Shown here piece after piece: positions 1 to 10,367 of a stretch of DNA of 64,000 nt. Every line of letters starts with the position of its first letter. Positions within the stretch are counted from its first letter, which is position 1. A program made the position numbers and the translations under genes. Below the pieces are notes generated by a model, which saw nothing but the letters and a program-made list of their open reading frames with translations, was not told the DNA's origin and made no database searches. The DNA comes from Nothopassalora personata (lineage: Eukaryota > Ascomycota > Dothideomycetes > Mycosphaerellales > Mycosphaerellaceae): positions 992,001-1,056,000 of the forward strand of contig CM066296.1 in NCBI GenBank assembly GCA_033816765.1. Reading direction: 5' to 3'.

Positions 1-3000
1 GTGTGGAGCTGTCGAGGCCCCGTGCGCAGCCACGCGCATCACTTACACGCCGTAACGAGACGGCAGACTTGCCCAGATGCAAGCGGGAATGTGGGATACG
101 GATATTGTGCGCGGTGCTGTGGATGTTGTTGTAGTGTACAAGCTCAGGCTTGATCGAGCCGTGGTGCTTGATCTCGACTTCGAGTTCGAAAGGCGGCTGG
201 CCATGAAGTGTGACAGGGATGACTTCTTCACCTTCAGACTCCACCGAGCAGAAGCTGTAGGTCTTGCCGGGTGTTGTGAAAGCTGCCGATGGTCGAGAAT
301 GCACTTTCTGCTGGATCGTAAGTGGCGAAAAGTGCTTGGCGCTAGGGTCGTAGTTGAAGTCCTTCAATGTCGAGAACTTGTAGTCGTACGTCCCGGCTTG
401 TTGAGTGTCCATACGGAGGGAGGCTACGTTCAACGCGGCGCGGAGAGTCTTGGACCTGTCCGCAGCCGTACCCTTCTCAGGCTTTACGTGCTGCACATAG
501 GTGGCCTCAAAGGGAGGCGCACCCTTGAACAAGACTTCTACGGCATCATCGTCGCCCTCGCAGACGTCTGCTTTGATGCAAGTGTTGCCTTTACGTTCAG
601 CGCAGCCAGCCGGTGCCAAACGCAACTCTGGTCGGGCGATCCAGTTGACCTGAAACTCTTTCGCTTCTGCGTCCACCACACCGGGGCAAAAGTTGTCAGA
701 GACCTCCATAAGCTCGTACATACCGGCCTGATCAACTGCGAGGCGGTCATTTGGAGACGATGCCTGCATGGTCTGCAGATGGCCATTCTTGTCCATGAAT
801 TTGACGGTCCATGGTGCCTCACCAGCCAGACGTAGCGGCAGTGCTATCTGCTTGCCCTCCAAAGTGTCGACGGTGCGCCTGCCTTCGATCTGTCCGAACG
901 CGACCTTGGGCTTCTGATGTCGCACAGCGACTTTGACTTCCTCCCTAAGGAACTCCTTGCAGCCAACATTGTCAGTAATGCTGACCAAGGCCAGAGTGTA
1001 GTCTCCGCCATCATGAAGCGGGTCGGTCGCGATTGTGACAGTGGGCTCAGACAGGCCGTCTAGTATCTTCTTAATGCGTTTGCCATTGTGCACCAGTTCG
1101 TACTCGAGCTTGAACGGTGCATCGCCAACAAGGGCGACTTCCAATAACGCTCGCTGGTCGATACACAAGGTTTGTTTGCCTTGTCTAACGAATGAAGCAG
1201 ACGCCGAGGGCTTGATTGCCTGTTCGAGCTTCTGGCCCGATACGGGCTGGTCTGTATATACAGCATCGCTAAGACTGTAGAACTCGTATTTGTAGTCGCC
1301 CGCTTGTTTGGGTGTGAGCTCAAGTTGCCCTCGCAATCCGTTGACCCGTTCAACCCAGGTGCTGTGGTGCCTTTCTCCAAGACGAGTCATACGGATGTGG
1401 ACATCGAAAGGTGGCGTACCAGCAAGGTCAAGATCCGCCCGGAGACCAATCGAGCTTCCTGCGCATTTGTCGAAGATTGGCTCGCTGGTCACGACCAGTG
1501 CTGGTTGCGGTGGGTTCTCCAGTAGACACGATGCAGGCTCCCGGACATCGCCAGAACAGTGCTCCGTCGAGATGCTGGTCAGAGTATAAAGGCCTGGACG
1601 CTGGATTTGTGGCTTTTGGTCGCTTGTATGAGGTCCGAAAGTCTCGATCTTCTGAACATCTCCATGCTCGCCAGTAGCAGATAGACTCTCCTCGGGCGTG
1701 AATTTGTACTCGAGGTGATATGTGGCATTCTGGATCTCACCCTTCCCGGTGCTGCCGTAGACGAGAGGTAGAGTTGCAGGTTGTCCCTGTGCCACCTTGA
1801 GAGGTCGTTGCGGCGTGCATCCGTTGAGGACGACACTAGGCCGTTCGTGCACAATGAAGGTCTGGCGAGTGTTGGAAGACTTCGGCACATGGCGGCCGTG
1901 CTCATCCTTGTCACGTCCAGAGTAAGCGACTTTGTTGCCAAAGCCATCGACTATTTCTTCGACGGCATATGACCAGGTTCCGGCCACAGCTAAATTCTCA
2001 GAGATAGGCACGCTTACAGAGCGAGACTTTGCCCAATCTGTTTCCACACGATTCGGGACCACCAAAGAGTTCTGATCCTGCTTCGATAGTGGCGAAAAGA
2101 AATCATCTGGCTGGATGTTCTCAGAGGTAATGTCCTGGTAGTTCTTGTTGACGAACTTCCGGTATTTGATTCGCATCGGCGGCGTGCCAACAGCTTGTAG
2201 GTCAACATTCGCGGTCTCTCCTTTACACTTGTCCTTTGTGGTAGCCACTATCTCGGCTCTCGGACAGGGAACAACCACAGTATGGGCCAGCTTCTTGCGC
2301 GATACCTCCAGATTCGACTCGTCCAACACCTTCGCGAGCACGTAGAGCCCTGGCTTCTTCACAGTATAGTACAGCGTCTTGGGCTCGTTCGGCTTGTCGC
2401 TGTAAGAAAGCAGGCGCGATGCCTCCTTGTGCAGGCTCTTAATCTGCGATTTGCTGATGTGTAATGTCTCGTTCGCTTGTGTTTCCAGATCGACCCGCAG
2501 TATGTCGATTGCGATCGGACTCGTCGCGTTGATTGTTATGGGCAGCTTCACGTCTGTTCTTGTGGCATCTATGCAGAATGCCTCTCGCTGTGGATTCAAG
2601 ACAGCCGAGCCCTCGGGCAGGATGTGAATGACTTGCCTTCCCAGAATCAACGACTCGTTGAACATGATGGCGTTCGGATTGACATTGTGCTCGTTGACAG
2701 CCGTCTCATAAGCTCCCCAAACTCCTCGCCATAACACGGCCAATCCTGCACCCAGCGGTATAGGTATCCTGAACATCAGCATGCCATCCGCGAAGGCATG
2801 CGCCAGAAACAGCAAAGTCATGGTCGCTGGACTCCACTCCAGCCACGGTATCCGCATACTCGGCAGTCCAAACAGAAACACCCCGTCCATTGCGACCCAT
2901 TTCATAAACAGCCATAAACTCTGCTCTTCCGACTCCTGCAATGCCATGAAGTCATACATCCGCCATGTCCAGAGCGCCACCCATATGGCAACTGCATACA

Positions 3001-3232
3001 GGCGCTGTGAGGGAGCATCGATGATGTGCTCGGGTATCAGAGGCTCGCTAGGCGGACTCGTCGGCTGCCGTTGTGATTTGAGGGTGGGTATCGAGGGTAG
3101 CGGTTCTCTCTGCATTGCTGAAGCAGGTGATGCTCGTCCAAATTGCGCGGGCCTTTGAGCTCGTTTGGTTGTTAACGGTGTCTCTGGGTATGCGCCCGCG
3201 CCCCGCAGACGCGGTGTTCGTGGTGTGTCCAT
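1..3232 (-). CDS. POM152: Nucleoporin POM152, 3' part cut by window start
   Basis: Transmembrane ring nucleoporin that anchors the nuclear pore complex in the pore membrane. The frame starts at an ATG at 3232 and stays open without stop or intron to base 1 (1077 codons), so the C-terminus lies outside the window. The N-terminal about 90 residues are Pro/Arg-rich and probably nucleoplasmic. Hydrophobic stretches follow at roughly residues 85-175, including the family-typical RIPWLEWSP, and then a section containing HILPEGSAVLNP. The rest is a long lumenal region of Ig-like beta repeats with recurring elements such as PFELEVEI and RRVSDARGC, as in other POM152 proteins. It is divergent from the UCH gene across about 0.58 kb. 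Identification rests on these motifs and is strong. Confidence 0.9.
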   Translation of the reverse strand, partial: MDTPRTPRLRGAGAYPETPLTTKRAQRPAQFGRASPASAMQREPLPSIPTLKSQRQPTSPPSEPLIPEHIIDAPSQRLYAVAIWVALWTWRMYDFMALQESEEQSLWLFMKWVAMDGVFLFGLPSMRIPWLEWSPATMTLLFLAHAFADGMLMFRIPIPLGAGLAVLWRGVWGAYETAVNEHNVNPNAIMFNESLILGRQVIHILPEGSAVLNPQREAFCIDATRTDVKLPITINATSPIAIDILRVDLETQANETLHISKSQIKSLHKEASRLLSYSDKPNEPKTLYYTVKKPGLYVLAKVLDESNLEVSRKKLAHTVVVPCPRAEIVATTKDKCKGETANVDLQAVGTPPMRIKYRKFVNKNYQDITSENIQPDDFFSPLSKQDQNSLVVPNRVETDWAKSRSVSVPISENLAVAGTWSYAVEEIVDGFGNKVAYSGRDKDEHGRHVPKSSNTRQTFIVHERPSVVLNGCTPQRPLKVAQGQPATLPLVYGSTGKGEIQNATYHLEYKFTPEESLSATGEHGDVQKIETFGPHTSDQKPQIQRPGLYTLTSISTEHCSGDVREPASCLLENPPQPALVVTSEPIFDKCAGSSIGLRADLDLAGTPPFDVHIRMTRLGERHHSTWVERVNGLRGQLELTPKQAGDYKYEFYSLSDAVYTDQPVSGQKLEQAIKPSASASFVRQGKQTLCIDQRALLEVALVGDAPFKLEYELVHNGKRIKKILDGLSEPTVTIATDPLHDGGDYTLALVSITDNVGCKEFLREEVKVAVRHQKPKVAFGQIEGRRTVDTLEGKQIALPLRLAGEAPWTVKFMDKNGHLQTMQASSPNDRLAVDQAGMYELMEVSDNFCPGVVDAEAKEFQVNWIARPELRLAPAGCAERKGNTCIKADVCEGDDDAVEVLFKGAPPFEATYVQHVKPEKGTAADRSKTLRAALNVASLRMDTQQAGTYDYKFSTLKDFNYDPSAKHFSPLTIQQKVHSRPSAAFTTPGKTYSFCSVESEGEEVIPVTLHGQPPFELEVEIKHHGSIKPELVHYNNIHSTAHNIRIPHSRLHLGKSAVSLRRVSDARGCARGLDSST

Positions 3233-3808
3233 TGCTATCGTTGTCTCATCTCATCGCGCATCGCATCCAGTAGAGAGTGTTGTTTGTTTATGTGAGGAAA
3301 AGGGTCCCCACAGCGGTGGCGATGCACAAGTAATTCCAGCAATCTGAGACGGTAAGACTCCAGGTGTTCGTGTCGGTCGTAGCGTCGTATCGAGGGTGCA
3401 GCGATTTGTGTTGTGTTTGTTTGGAGTTGACTTCCGCATATGCGACGCGAATAACGTGACGCGAAGAAGTTCAGACGCCGCCCCGGTGATAGAACTTCAC
3501 CTCGAATCAGCTTAGTCAATGTTCGTGGTCTGAAGCGGCGTCTCACAGAGCACGAACTCCCAGCCACCGCACCGCCGCAGTATCAAACGGACGATTAGCG
3601 GCAATAAGAATGATAACAGTCGTCTGTGCAATGGGGCACCGTCTTCATCTGCAATTCGACTGCGCAGACATGACCAGCGAACCTGCACTCGTCGACACCG
3701 TCAGCTCGTCGCCATCGTCCCTTCTGCTTCCCACGTGAACGGCCTTGTTTGCATTCACCGGGCTGGAACATCATCCGCCCATTACAGCTCGCCGCAGTCA
3801 CCATCAAT
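3233..3808. promoter_or_regulatory. Divergent intergenic promoter region
   Basis: This 576 bp separates the divergent POM152 and UCH start codons and must hold both promoters. I see no further coding frame with protein-like content and no clear TATA box. An upstream ATG at 3749 is in frame with the UCH start but lacks the MPPKRG-type beginning. Confidence 0.5.
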
Positions 3809-5544
3809 ATGCCACCGAAAAGAGGATCGAAGCGCAAAGCAAATGGCGCAGCCGCTCCGCCTGCTGCTGATGGCGATCATGGCCTCACGCTACCAGATCG
3901 CGAAACATGGCCAGGATGGGTGGAAATGGAAAGCGAGCCAGTATGCTTATCGTCGTCACATCCGATGTTCGCCACTGAATTGAGCGTTGTAGGCATTCTT
4001 TAGTGTCATGCTACAGGAGATGGGTGCCCGAGGCGTAAAGGTGCAAGAGCTGTATGGCACAGAGCCTGAGGATCTCTTCTTGTTGCCGTAGGTGCTGCTT
4101 TCGCCATGCAACGCAAGATGGACTAACAATCCGCAGTAAGCCAGTTCACGCCTTGATCTTTCTCTTCCGATACAAGACAGAGGACAGGGACGAAGTTGAT
4201 ACAACAATCAATACCGACCACGTATGGTTCGCCAACCAGATACCGGACTTTGCTTGTGCCTCCGTCGCTCTGCTCAACATCGTCAACAACATACCTGGTC
4301 TCGAGATGAGTAAAGAACTCAATGACTTCAAAGACTTCACCAAAGATATGGACCCAATGGCTCGTGGCGATGCCATCGACAACTTTGAATTTGTTCGGCG
4401 GATACACAACTCATTCGCCCGGAAGACGGACTTACTCCAGGCCGATATGCACACCAAGCAGAAGTTCGACAAGTACAAGAAGAGTGTGGCAACCGCAAAG
4501 GCTTCGGAGACGAAGCGTGCAAAGCAGGCTGCAAAAGCGCCACCGAACAGCAAAGCAGGGAAAGCGAGGACGACCGCAGCGCGATCATCCAGAAGGGCCA
4601 AGACAGCGACTCCAGATCGGTCAGACGATGATTTGAGTGAATCGACCTCCACTCGACAATCACATCGCTCGACCAGAACATTGCCAGAAGACTCGGACGA
4701 TGAATTCAGCCCGACTGTGAAGCGCAAAGGCAGGAGCAAACCAACTGAGAACGAAGATGATGGTCCGGAGACGAGCGGCGTTGACGAAGCAGACGACAAA
4801 GTACAGCCCCGGCGATCCGGCCGCACTCGCAGGCCACCGAAGAAAGCTGTTGCTGCCGCAAAAGCCGCCAGGGAGACAGACTACGAAGCTGAAGAAGGCT
4901 ACCATTTCATCGCATACATGCCCATTGGTGACCATGTCTGGAAGCTCGACGGTCTCGATGGCCAGCCACATGATCTCGGGTCTTTCGGCCTTGGTGGCAA
5001 CGGAGCAGATGGCGGCACAGGAGACTGGATGCATGTGGCGACGCCAGCTATACAACAACGCATGTCAGACTTCGCAGGCGAAAGCGTCGCTTTCAATCTG
5101 ATGGCAGTCGTGCGCGATCCAGCCGTGAAAGAGCACATAGAGCTCGTGCAGAACGTCAAAGCCATCCAAGCCTATGACACGAAGCTCAACAAGGTATTCG
5201 AAGAATGGCGAGAAACGGAAGGCGCAGAGACCTTAAAGGACGTCGTAACGGGCATATCACCAGAGTTCGGCATTGCACAGACAGACATCGACCAAGCGGA
5301 GTTGCCACCAGAGATCGCAGAGAACATTGCAGCACACGACGACTTCCTGGAGCTCATTCCGCTGCGTGCGAAAGTCATTGCACAGCAGACGATGTTGCGT
5401 GCGAATCTGCGCGATGCTTCGTGGCAGTCAAAGGACGATCAGGAGAAGGCGCGGCATAGAAGACATGAGTACAACAGCTTCGTGACCGGCTGGCTCGGTG
5501 CACTGGCTGAGAAGGAAGTTCTAGCTGATCTGCTGGAGTCGTGA
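3809..5544 (+). CDS. UCH37/UCHL5-type ubiquitin C-terminal hydrolase, three exons
   Basis: Cysteine deubiquitinase (peptidase C12) that removes ubiquitin; family members act at the proteasome or on chromatin. Exons 3809-3940, 3993-4087 and 4137-5544 give 544 residues. Introns are 52 nt (GTATGC...TAG) and 49 nt (GTAGGT...CAG, branch CTAAC). Splicing restores the conserved run from WPGWVEMESEP through GARGVKVQELYGTEPEDL to KPVHALIFLF. The catalytic set is visible: Gln about 110, Cys about 116 (DFACAS), His about 332 (GYHFIAY) and Asp about 347 (KLDGLD). A charged, low-complexity insert of over 100 residues with Lys/Arg-rich patches separates the Cys and His halves and may be a nuclear signal. 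The C-terminal part (RRHEYNSFVTGWL) resembles the UCH37-like domain. Start 3809 was chosen over the in-frame ATG at 3749 because MPPKRG looks like a natural start. Confidence 0.9.
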
Positions 5545-6429
5545 AGAGAGCACGCCACGCTACATGATCCGCCTTTTGCGTGCCGATGTATCATTCCACG
5601 AAGTTGCGAGATGCGTTTGCGCAGAGCGAGCTTGAGCTTTCGCGGGGTGTACTGCATGCACTGCAAGTACAGCAGCATGGCATACGACATGACGTTGTCG
5701 CATCCGTACTCTCAACCTCTCTTCCCTGCTTCATCTCCATGCCGACCTCAACCCACGACGAGTATCAGTGTAAGAATAATGTCGTCAAAGCCTCTACCGC
5801 TATCACCCATCCTAACCCCGGCCCAGAGGCCCCCCCCCCCCGGCGGGGTAATCCGGTTTCCTCTTCTACATAGCCTTCAGCCTTGTCCCCAACGGCCTAA
5901 GCAAATCATTCCGCTTCGCGATCCTGCAACTCGACGATACCGGTGCCCTGTCTACTCTCGCGCGAGCAGCGATCAGGTCCGTCTGGATCTGGTTCCGCAG
6001 ACGCTTCACGGGGGGGGGGGGGGATAGGGGTTGACCCGATGGATAGAAGTGGACCCGATATTGGTGATATCATGTTGGGGATTTATTACGTTGGCCTTCA
6101 CGTACTTGGCTGGGATGGTGATGGAGATTGTGGGGTGGGATTCAGTGCATGAAGAGGTGGGCGAAGAGAGGAAAGAGAGAATGTGGGTGGTTCGTGATTT
6201 GGAATGTGTTGGGATAGGTGGGACAGTGTTGATGGGGAAGGGTGGTTATGGCAAAAGGGAGGACTTTGGGTCGATAACGCCCCCAAAGATGGGTTTGGAT
6301 GAAAAGGAAAAGCCTTTTGGGAAAAGGTCTTGAGATTTCCGAGCGATTGTTTTGATGCAGCATATCATACTCCTGCAAGCTTCATATTCAGTAGTACCCA
6401 TCAAGCGCCCTCTGCTTCCATTCAAAGAC
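5545..6429. other. Intergenic, with C12 and G14 homopolymers
   Basis: Convergent 3' flanks of the UCH gene and the secreted-protein gene. No convincing gene is seen. A 12-C run (about 5830-5841) and a 14-G run (about 6010-6023) lie about 170 bp apart. Open frames here, such as 5611-6027 and 6031-6333, run through the homopolymers and have no family-like content. Confidence 0.55.
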
Positions 6430-7972
6430 CTAAGCTCGCCAGTTTTGATATGCTGGAGGCTTCTGGTCATAGCTCGGTGGAGCCTCTTTCTTCTTACCCT
6501 CTGGGGACTGCTCCGTTGGCTTGTTGTTGGCATGGTAGCTAGGCGGCGCTGGGTGCGAGCCGTCTTGCTGAGTGTTGCCACTGTCGTAGCTAGGCGGCGC
6601 TGCCTTGTTGTCGCCCTTCTTCTGCTCGGCAGAGTGTTGAGTTGGCGTATTCTCGGCTTCGCGGCATGATTCACACGCTGGGTTCTGATCGCCTGGAGCG
6701 CCGTCATTGTTGGAGTTGTCCTGCTGTGGAGCCATACCAACGCCTGATTTGTCCTTTTTGCCGGACTCTGGTGGGGTCGACTTCTGTCCTTGGCCTTGAC
6801 CTTGAGGCGGAGTCTCCCCCGTTTTTCCTGTTGCTCCCGACATACCTGGCATCTGTGCGGCGCCACTCATGCCACCCATTGTTGGAATTTTCAATTTTCC
6901 GTCCGCGACTTGCTTAGCCAAGTCCTTGAAGATTGCTGCAGCACCAGGTCCAGCGCCAACTTGGTCATCTGGCTGGAGAGATGGTCCACAAGTGAAAGTC
7001 GAGCCTTCGCTTTGCTTGAAAAGGTCTTGGTCATCGAAGTAGTCGACGGAGTAGTCGATGTCGATGCACTTGCCTCCGCCGCTGGCACCAACATGAGCGC
7101 AATGCACGTCTGGGCGGACCAAGGTCAAGATGATGTGGATAGTGCGGCAGGCAAGATTATCACCCCAAGCCTCGTCGAAATTACCGAAAGGCTTAGCTCC
7201 GAGCTTTTTCGTGCAGTCCTGCACGTCAGTAAATTGCTGGTCCTTGCCTTGGCAACGCTGCTGGACAACGGGGCATAGACCGCCAGCGACGGCATCTTGG
7301 ACTTGCTTGGTAGTGTAGTCGATGCCGCTGCTTGCTTTGGTCCAGGCTTGGAGATTTGGAATCCACGCCTGGTACTTGTCAACCTCGCCTTTGTCGTTAA
7401 AGTGCCAGAAGGCGACCTGGGAGAGAGTTGATGTCGGCATGCTTTTGTTCAGGTTGCCAAGCGCGTCGACAGAACCGGTGCGGAAGTACACGAGTGAGGA
7501 TGCTACGTTTGGACACGCCGAGACGAAATCAACCACTTGAGCATCATAAAACGCGGTGCCAGCGGTGTTTGAGAAAGGAGTCGGGGCGAGAGCGAAGAAG
7601 TATCTTTGAGAACATTTAGCATATTCTCGTAGTCATGATAGCGGCGAGCGACACTCACTCGATGGAATCCTCAAAGTCCGTGAACTCTCCGACAGGACTG
7701 ACACGTCCGGTCGCATTGGACGAAAACAGACCAGGCGGCACGGCCTTTCCTCCACCCAAGAGGATGGGAACTTGGTTCGGGTAGACAGTCAGGTCATAGA
7801 TGTCTCGCACCGTCTTCAAGTTCCTCTTATACCAGTCCGGCTGATTGTCCGCCGTGATAGCACATTGATCATACTGCCGCGCAAAAAGTCCATTGGTGTC
7901 CTGTGCACCCAGCGCTCCAGCGGAGGCCAGAGAGATGGAGGAGATGCAAAGAAGGGAGCTAAGGAGGAACAT
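6430..7972 (-). CDS. Predicted secreted protein, NTF2-like body and PPxY-rich tail
   Basis: Two exons, 7972-7659 and 7603-6430, give 495 residues. The 55-nt intron (GTGAGT...AAG) joins DFEDSIE to YFFALAP. Start 7972 was chosen because MFLLSSLLCISSISLASA is a typical signal peptide; an upstream in-frame ATG at 8101 would bury it. The body is Cys-containing and looks like a conserved fungal secreted protein. The stretch around FWHFNDKGEVDKYQAWIPNL resembles SnoaL/NTF2-like folds (inference). From about residue 330 the protein becomes Gly/Pro/Gln/Ser-rich and ends with four PPxY motifs (PPSYD, PPSYH, PPSYD, PPAYQ). I cannot assign a reaction. No membrane anchor is obvious after the signal peptide, so the PPxY motifs would be extracytoplasmic unless the protein is processed or retained. 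Confidence 0.75.
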
Positions 7973-8996
7973 GTCGATACTTGATGAGCAAGAGGATGAG
8001 CAAGATTGAGCACGAGTACATGGACTGTGGAGGGACCATCTTATAACGGATATCCGATTGTCATGGCCTTGGGTAAATGGAGCGCAAAGCCTGGATCCCA
8101 ACTTCGTTTCACCCGTGACGTTGATCGAAATGAGGTTGATAGCTTCGTAGGCGGAAGCGGATCGAAGTTTCAGGTGTTGCCGCTGGCTGGGTCTGCATCG
8201 TGGTCGCCAAATTTAGGGATGATGCCAGGAATATCTCTCCTTGCTCGAGCTGAACTGAGGGTTGGTCAGGATCATGCCAGATTGTTGTGGGTGACAGCTA
8301 TTCCGTAGCATCCATGGGCATGGGCTGCAGCTGTCATCGGCGACTATGGCCTTGCGAATGTCAGAAGTAACGACGACATTTTCGCATGGGACTCAGAGGG
8401 CTCCCATTGAAGCGCCGCTTCGCGTCTGCTCGGTTTTGCGATGCCACTGCGCATTGGATCTTCCAGGCAAGTTCGTCTTGTGCAGTAAAGTTGTTAGAAT
8501 AGAGTTATAGTTTAGGTACCTTAATATTTTTAACGAAGATCAAACATCGAAATGCAAGGGTGCACCATGAAGAGAATACAAGTTATGCCACGCGGAGCGT
8601 TTGACTGCCAAGTATGAAGCAGGAAGTTTTACAGCAGATCATTTGCCTGATGTTGTCGAAGAAAATGCAGCGATTTTCTATCCGAACGAATACGATAGCT
8701 CTGACGAGCTTGCCAGAAGAAAGACAGCGAGATTGAAGGACGCTGCCAGAAACTGAGGTATTGCCGTAACCAACCAGGACCCCAGATCAGCGGAGCGCCT
8801 GGAACTCGCGTGCCCCCATGCATCGGAAGCGTGACCAAAAAGATCGAATGCGGTAATCATCGATGATTGTCCAGTCGCCAGAGGTGGAAGACACCTCGAT
8901 CCTACGAGGCTGCTGACATTGGAAATTTGACAATACAATCATGTCGGCAGTGATGGTGTTCCGAGCAGGCAGAACAGCAGCGTCTACAGCTTCTGC
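7973..8996. other. Upstream region of the secreted-protein gene; no intact gene
   Basis: Contains the 5' flank of the secreted-protein gene. I see no intact gene. A short decayed reading frame lies at about 8576-8832 and is listed separately. Frames at 8629-8938 on the minus strand appear to be shadows. Confidence 0.4.
8576..8832 (+). pseudogene. Possible decayed protein-coding remnant
   Basis: One plus-strand frame reads as protein-like for about 85 codons (AEAGSFT-type start region, then DHLPDVVEENAAIFYPNEYD and a basic helix LARRKTARLKDAARN). It is broken by one TGA at about 8753 and ends at another near 8830. Composition looks like a real protein rather than intergenic DNA, but I recognise no family. 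The surrounding 8.5-11 kb also holds a clearer decayed gene, which supports the reading. It could still be chance. Confidence 0.25.
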
Positions 8997-9659
8997 TCAG
9001 TAGAGTTTGCCAGCATCAATGTCAAGAATCCCGTCGTCGTTGTCGAACGTATCATGGTTGTGATAAGCAGCGATGGCGGGCAGTTGTCGCAGAGCATAGG
9101 CCTTTTGTGCAATGCCCCAACACAGCCGTGTTGGTGCGAAGTCATGACTTGCTTTTTCCTCGTCGTCTTGGTGCCCACTCAACATTACGATTCCGTCCTG
9201 GCCCACACGGTTCGAGGCATCGTCACCAGGTTTGGTGGAGAGAGCCGACCATCGAGACTTTTTGACTCGAATGCCGTCTTCCTGCGGCTTTTCTGTTCTG
9301 GCGGCTTCGTGCAGCTTCGCCCCTGGGTGAGTCTTCCTCATAACGAAGTGGATTCTGCAGCCATCGTCTTGGCACTGATCTTTGTGAGAGACAACACTTG
9401 ATCGGAACACCTGGGCTGGAAGAGTATGCTCCCGTTCTTTATCGCAAATATTCCGTTGCAGGCATTTGGGGCAGAGCCCATGAAACCGATCGGGTGCCAC
9501 ATCTACTGCTTCGAAGTCGATTGCTCGATCGCACGTTTCCCGACCTGAGTATGCATCGCAGAACCGGACGTGGCTCAACTTTGAGTGTACAAAGTCTTTG
9601 AATGCTGGGTGGGCAGGATGGCCGCAGACAGAGTAGCGATAATGCCGGGGTTGGGTCAT
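8997..9659 (-). CDS. Hypothetical Cys/His-rich protein, 220 aa
   Basis: Single uninterrupted frame from an ATG at 9659 to a stop at 8997. The N-terminal half has ordered Cys/His residues (VCGHPAHP, RFCDAYSG, ETCDRA, LCPKCLQRN, NICDKE), which suggests a small structural zinc site. The C-terminal half is charged and low in hydrophobics. No signal peptide or membrane segment is seen. I do not recognise the family and infer no function. Proximity to decayed genes leaves open that this is itself a fragment, but it has no internal stop. Confidence 0.5.
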   Translation of the reverse strand: MTQPRHYRYSVCGHPAHPAFKDFVHSKLSHVRFCDAYSGRETCDRAIDFEAVDVAPDRFHGLCPKCLQRNICDKEREHTLPAQVFRSSVVSHKDQCQDDGCRIHFVMRKTHPGAKLHEAARTEKPQEDGIRVKKSRWSALSTKPGDDASNRVGQDGIVMLSGHQDDEEKASHDFAPTRLCWGIAQKAYALRQLPAIAAYHNHDTFDNDDGILDIDAGKLY

Positions 9660-10367
9660 TGTCGAAACTGAGTGCCTGGCTGAAGGTTGAATGTGCCTTT
9701 GTGTGTGTTAATCGGGGAAGCCATTGCTGCAGAGCAGGACCGCTGTTGACGTTGCTAGTGGTGAAGCCAGCGATTCGTGAACAATGCCTTCCGACTGTCG
9801 TCCAATTGTATATTGAACGGTCCCTGTCGTGCACGTTGAGTCTGCCGTGAGTGGCATCGTTCCTGGCGTTTTGGTGTCATCGCACGTGAATGAAGTAAAA
9901 GTCACATTGATTAAATCAACTGCAAGAAGTCTGTATCACAGTATAATGGTCAGTCGTGCCGGCAAGCTGATGATATAACGGCAAAGGTCGACCCTGGCTG
10001 GATGAGAGGCGATATGAGCACTTTTCTATGTCCGGAAGAACTCCACTGCCGACGATGCCTGTCACTTCGCAATGCGCGCGCCTGCTGATGCACCTGACAG
10101 CCAAGGTCGAGAGCATGGACGATATATGTTAACGACTGAAGACAGCCACAAAGACAATCAGACAGGCAAATTCCAGACTGTGCCACGTATGAGTACGCCC
10201 ATAATGGTTGCGATTGCATGCATACAAAGAGTGGTTTCCACTCATATTGATCACACCTAAAGGACATTAGCATAATGCTCTCTTCTCTTGGAGCATACCT
10301 CGCAAGTTTCTAGAAAAGGCCCCCACACCCAGACACCCTAGTTAAAGCTCAAACAAGCGGTGGTAAG
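9660..10367. other. Intergenic, no gene seen
   Basis: About 0.7 kb between the Cys/His-rich gene and the pseudogene at 10368. Frames on both strands are short and overlapping, with no recognisable motif, RNA gene or repeat. Confidence 0.4.

Noticed and set aside
77..835. Plus-strand open frame of 252 codons
   Set aside because: Shadow of POM152. The minus strand gives the recognisable Ig-repeat protein.
4146..4826. Minus-strand frame of 226 codons
   Set aside because: Shadow of UCH exon 3, which carries the catalytic motifs.
5611..6027. Plus-strand frame of 138 codons
   Set aside because: Crosses both homopolymer runs, Pro-rich by chance, no motif.
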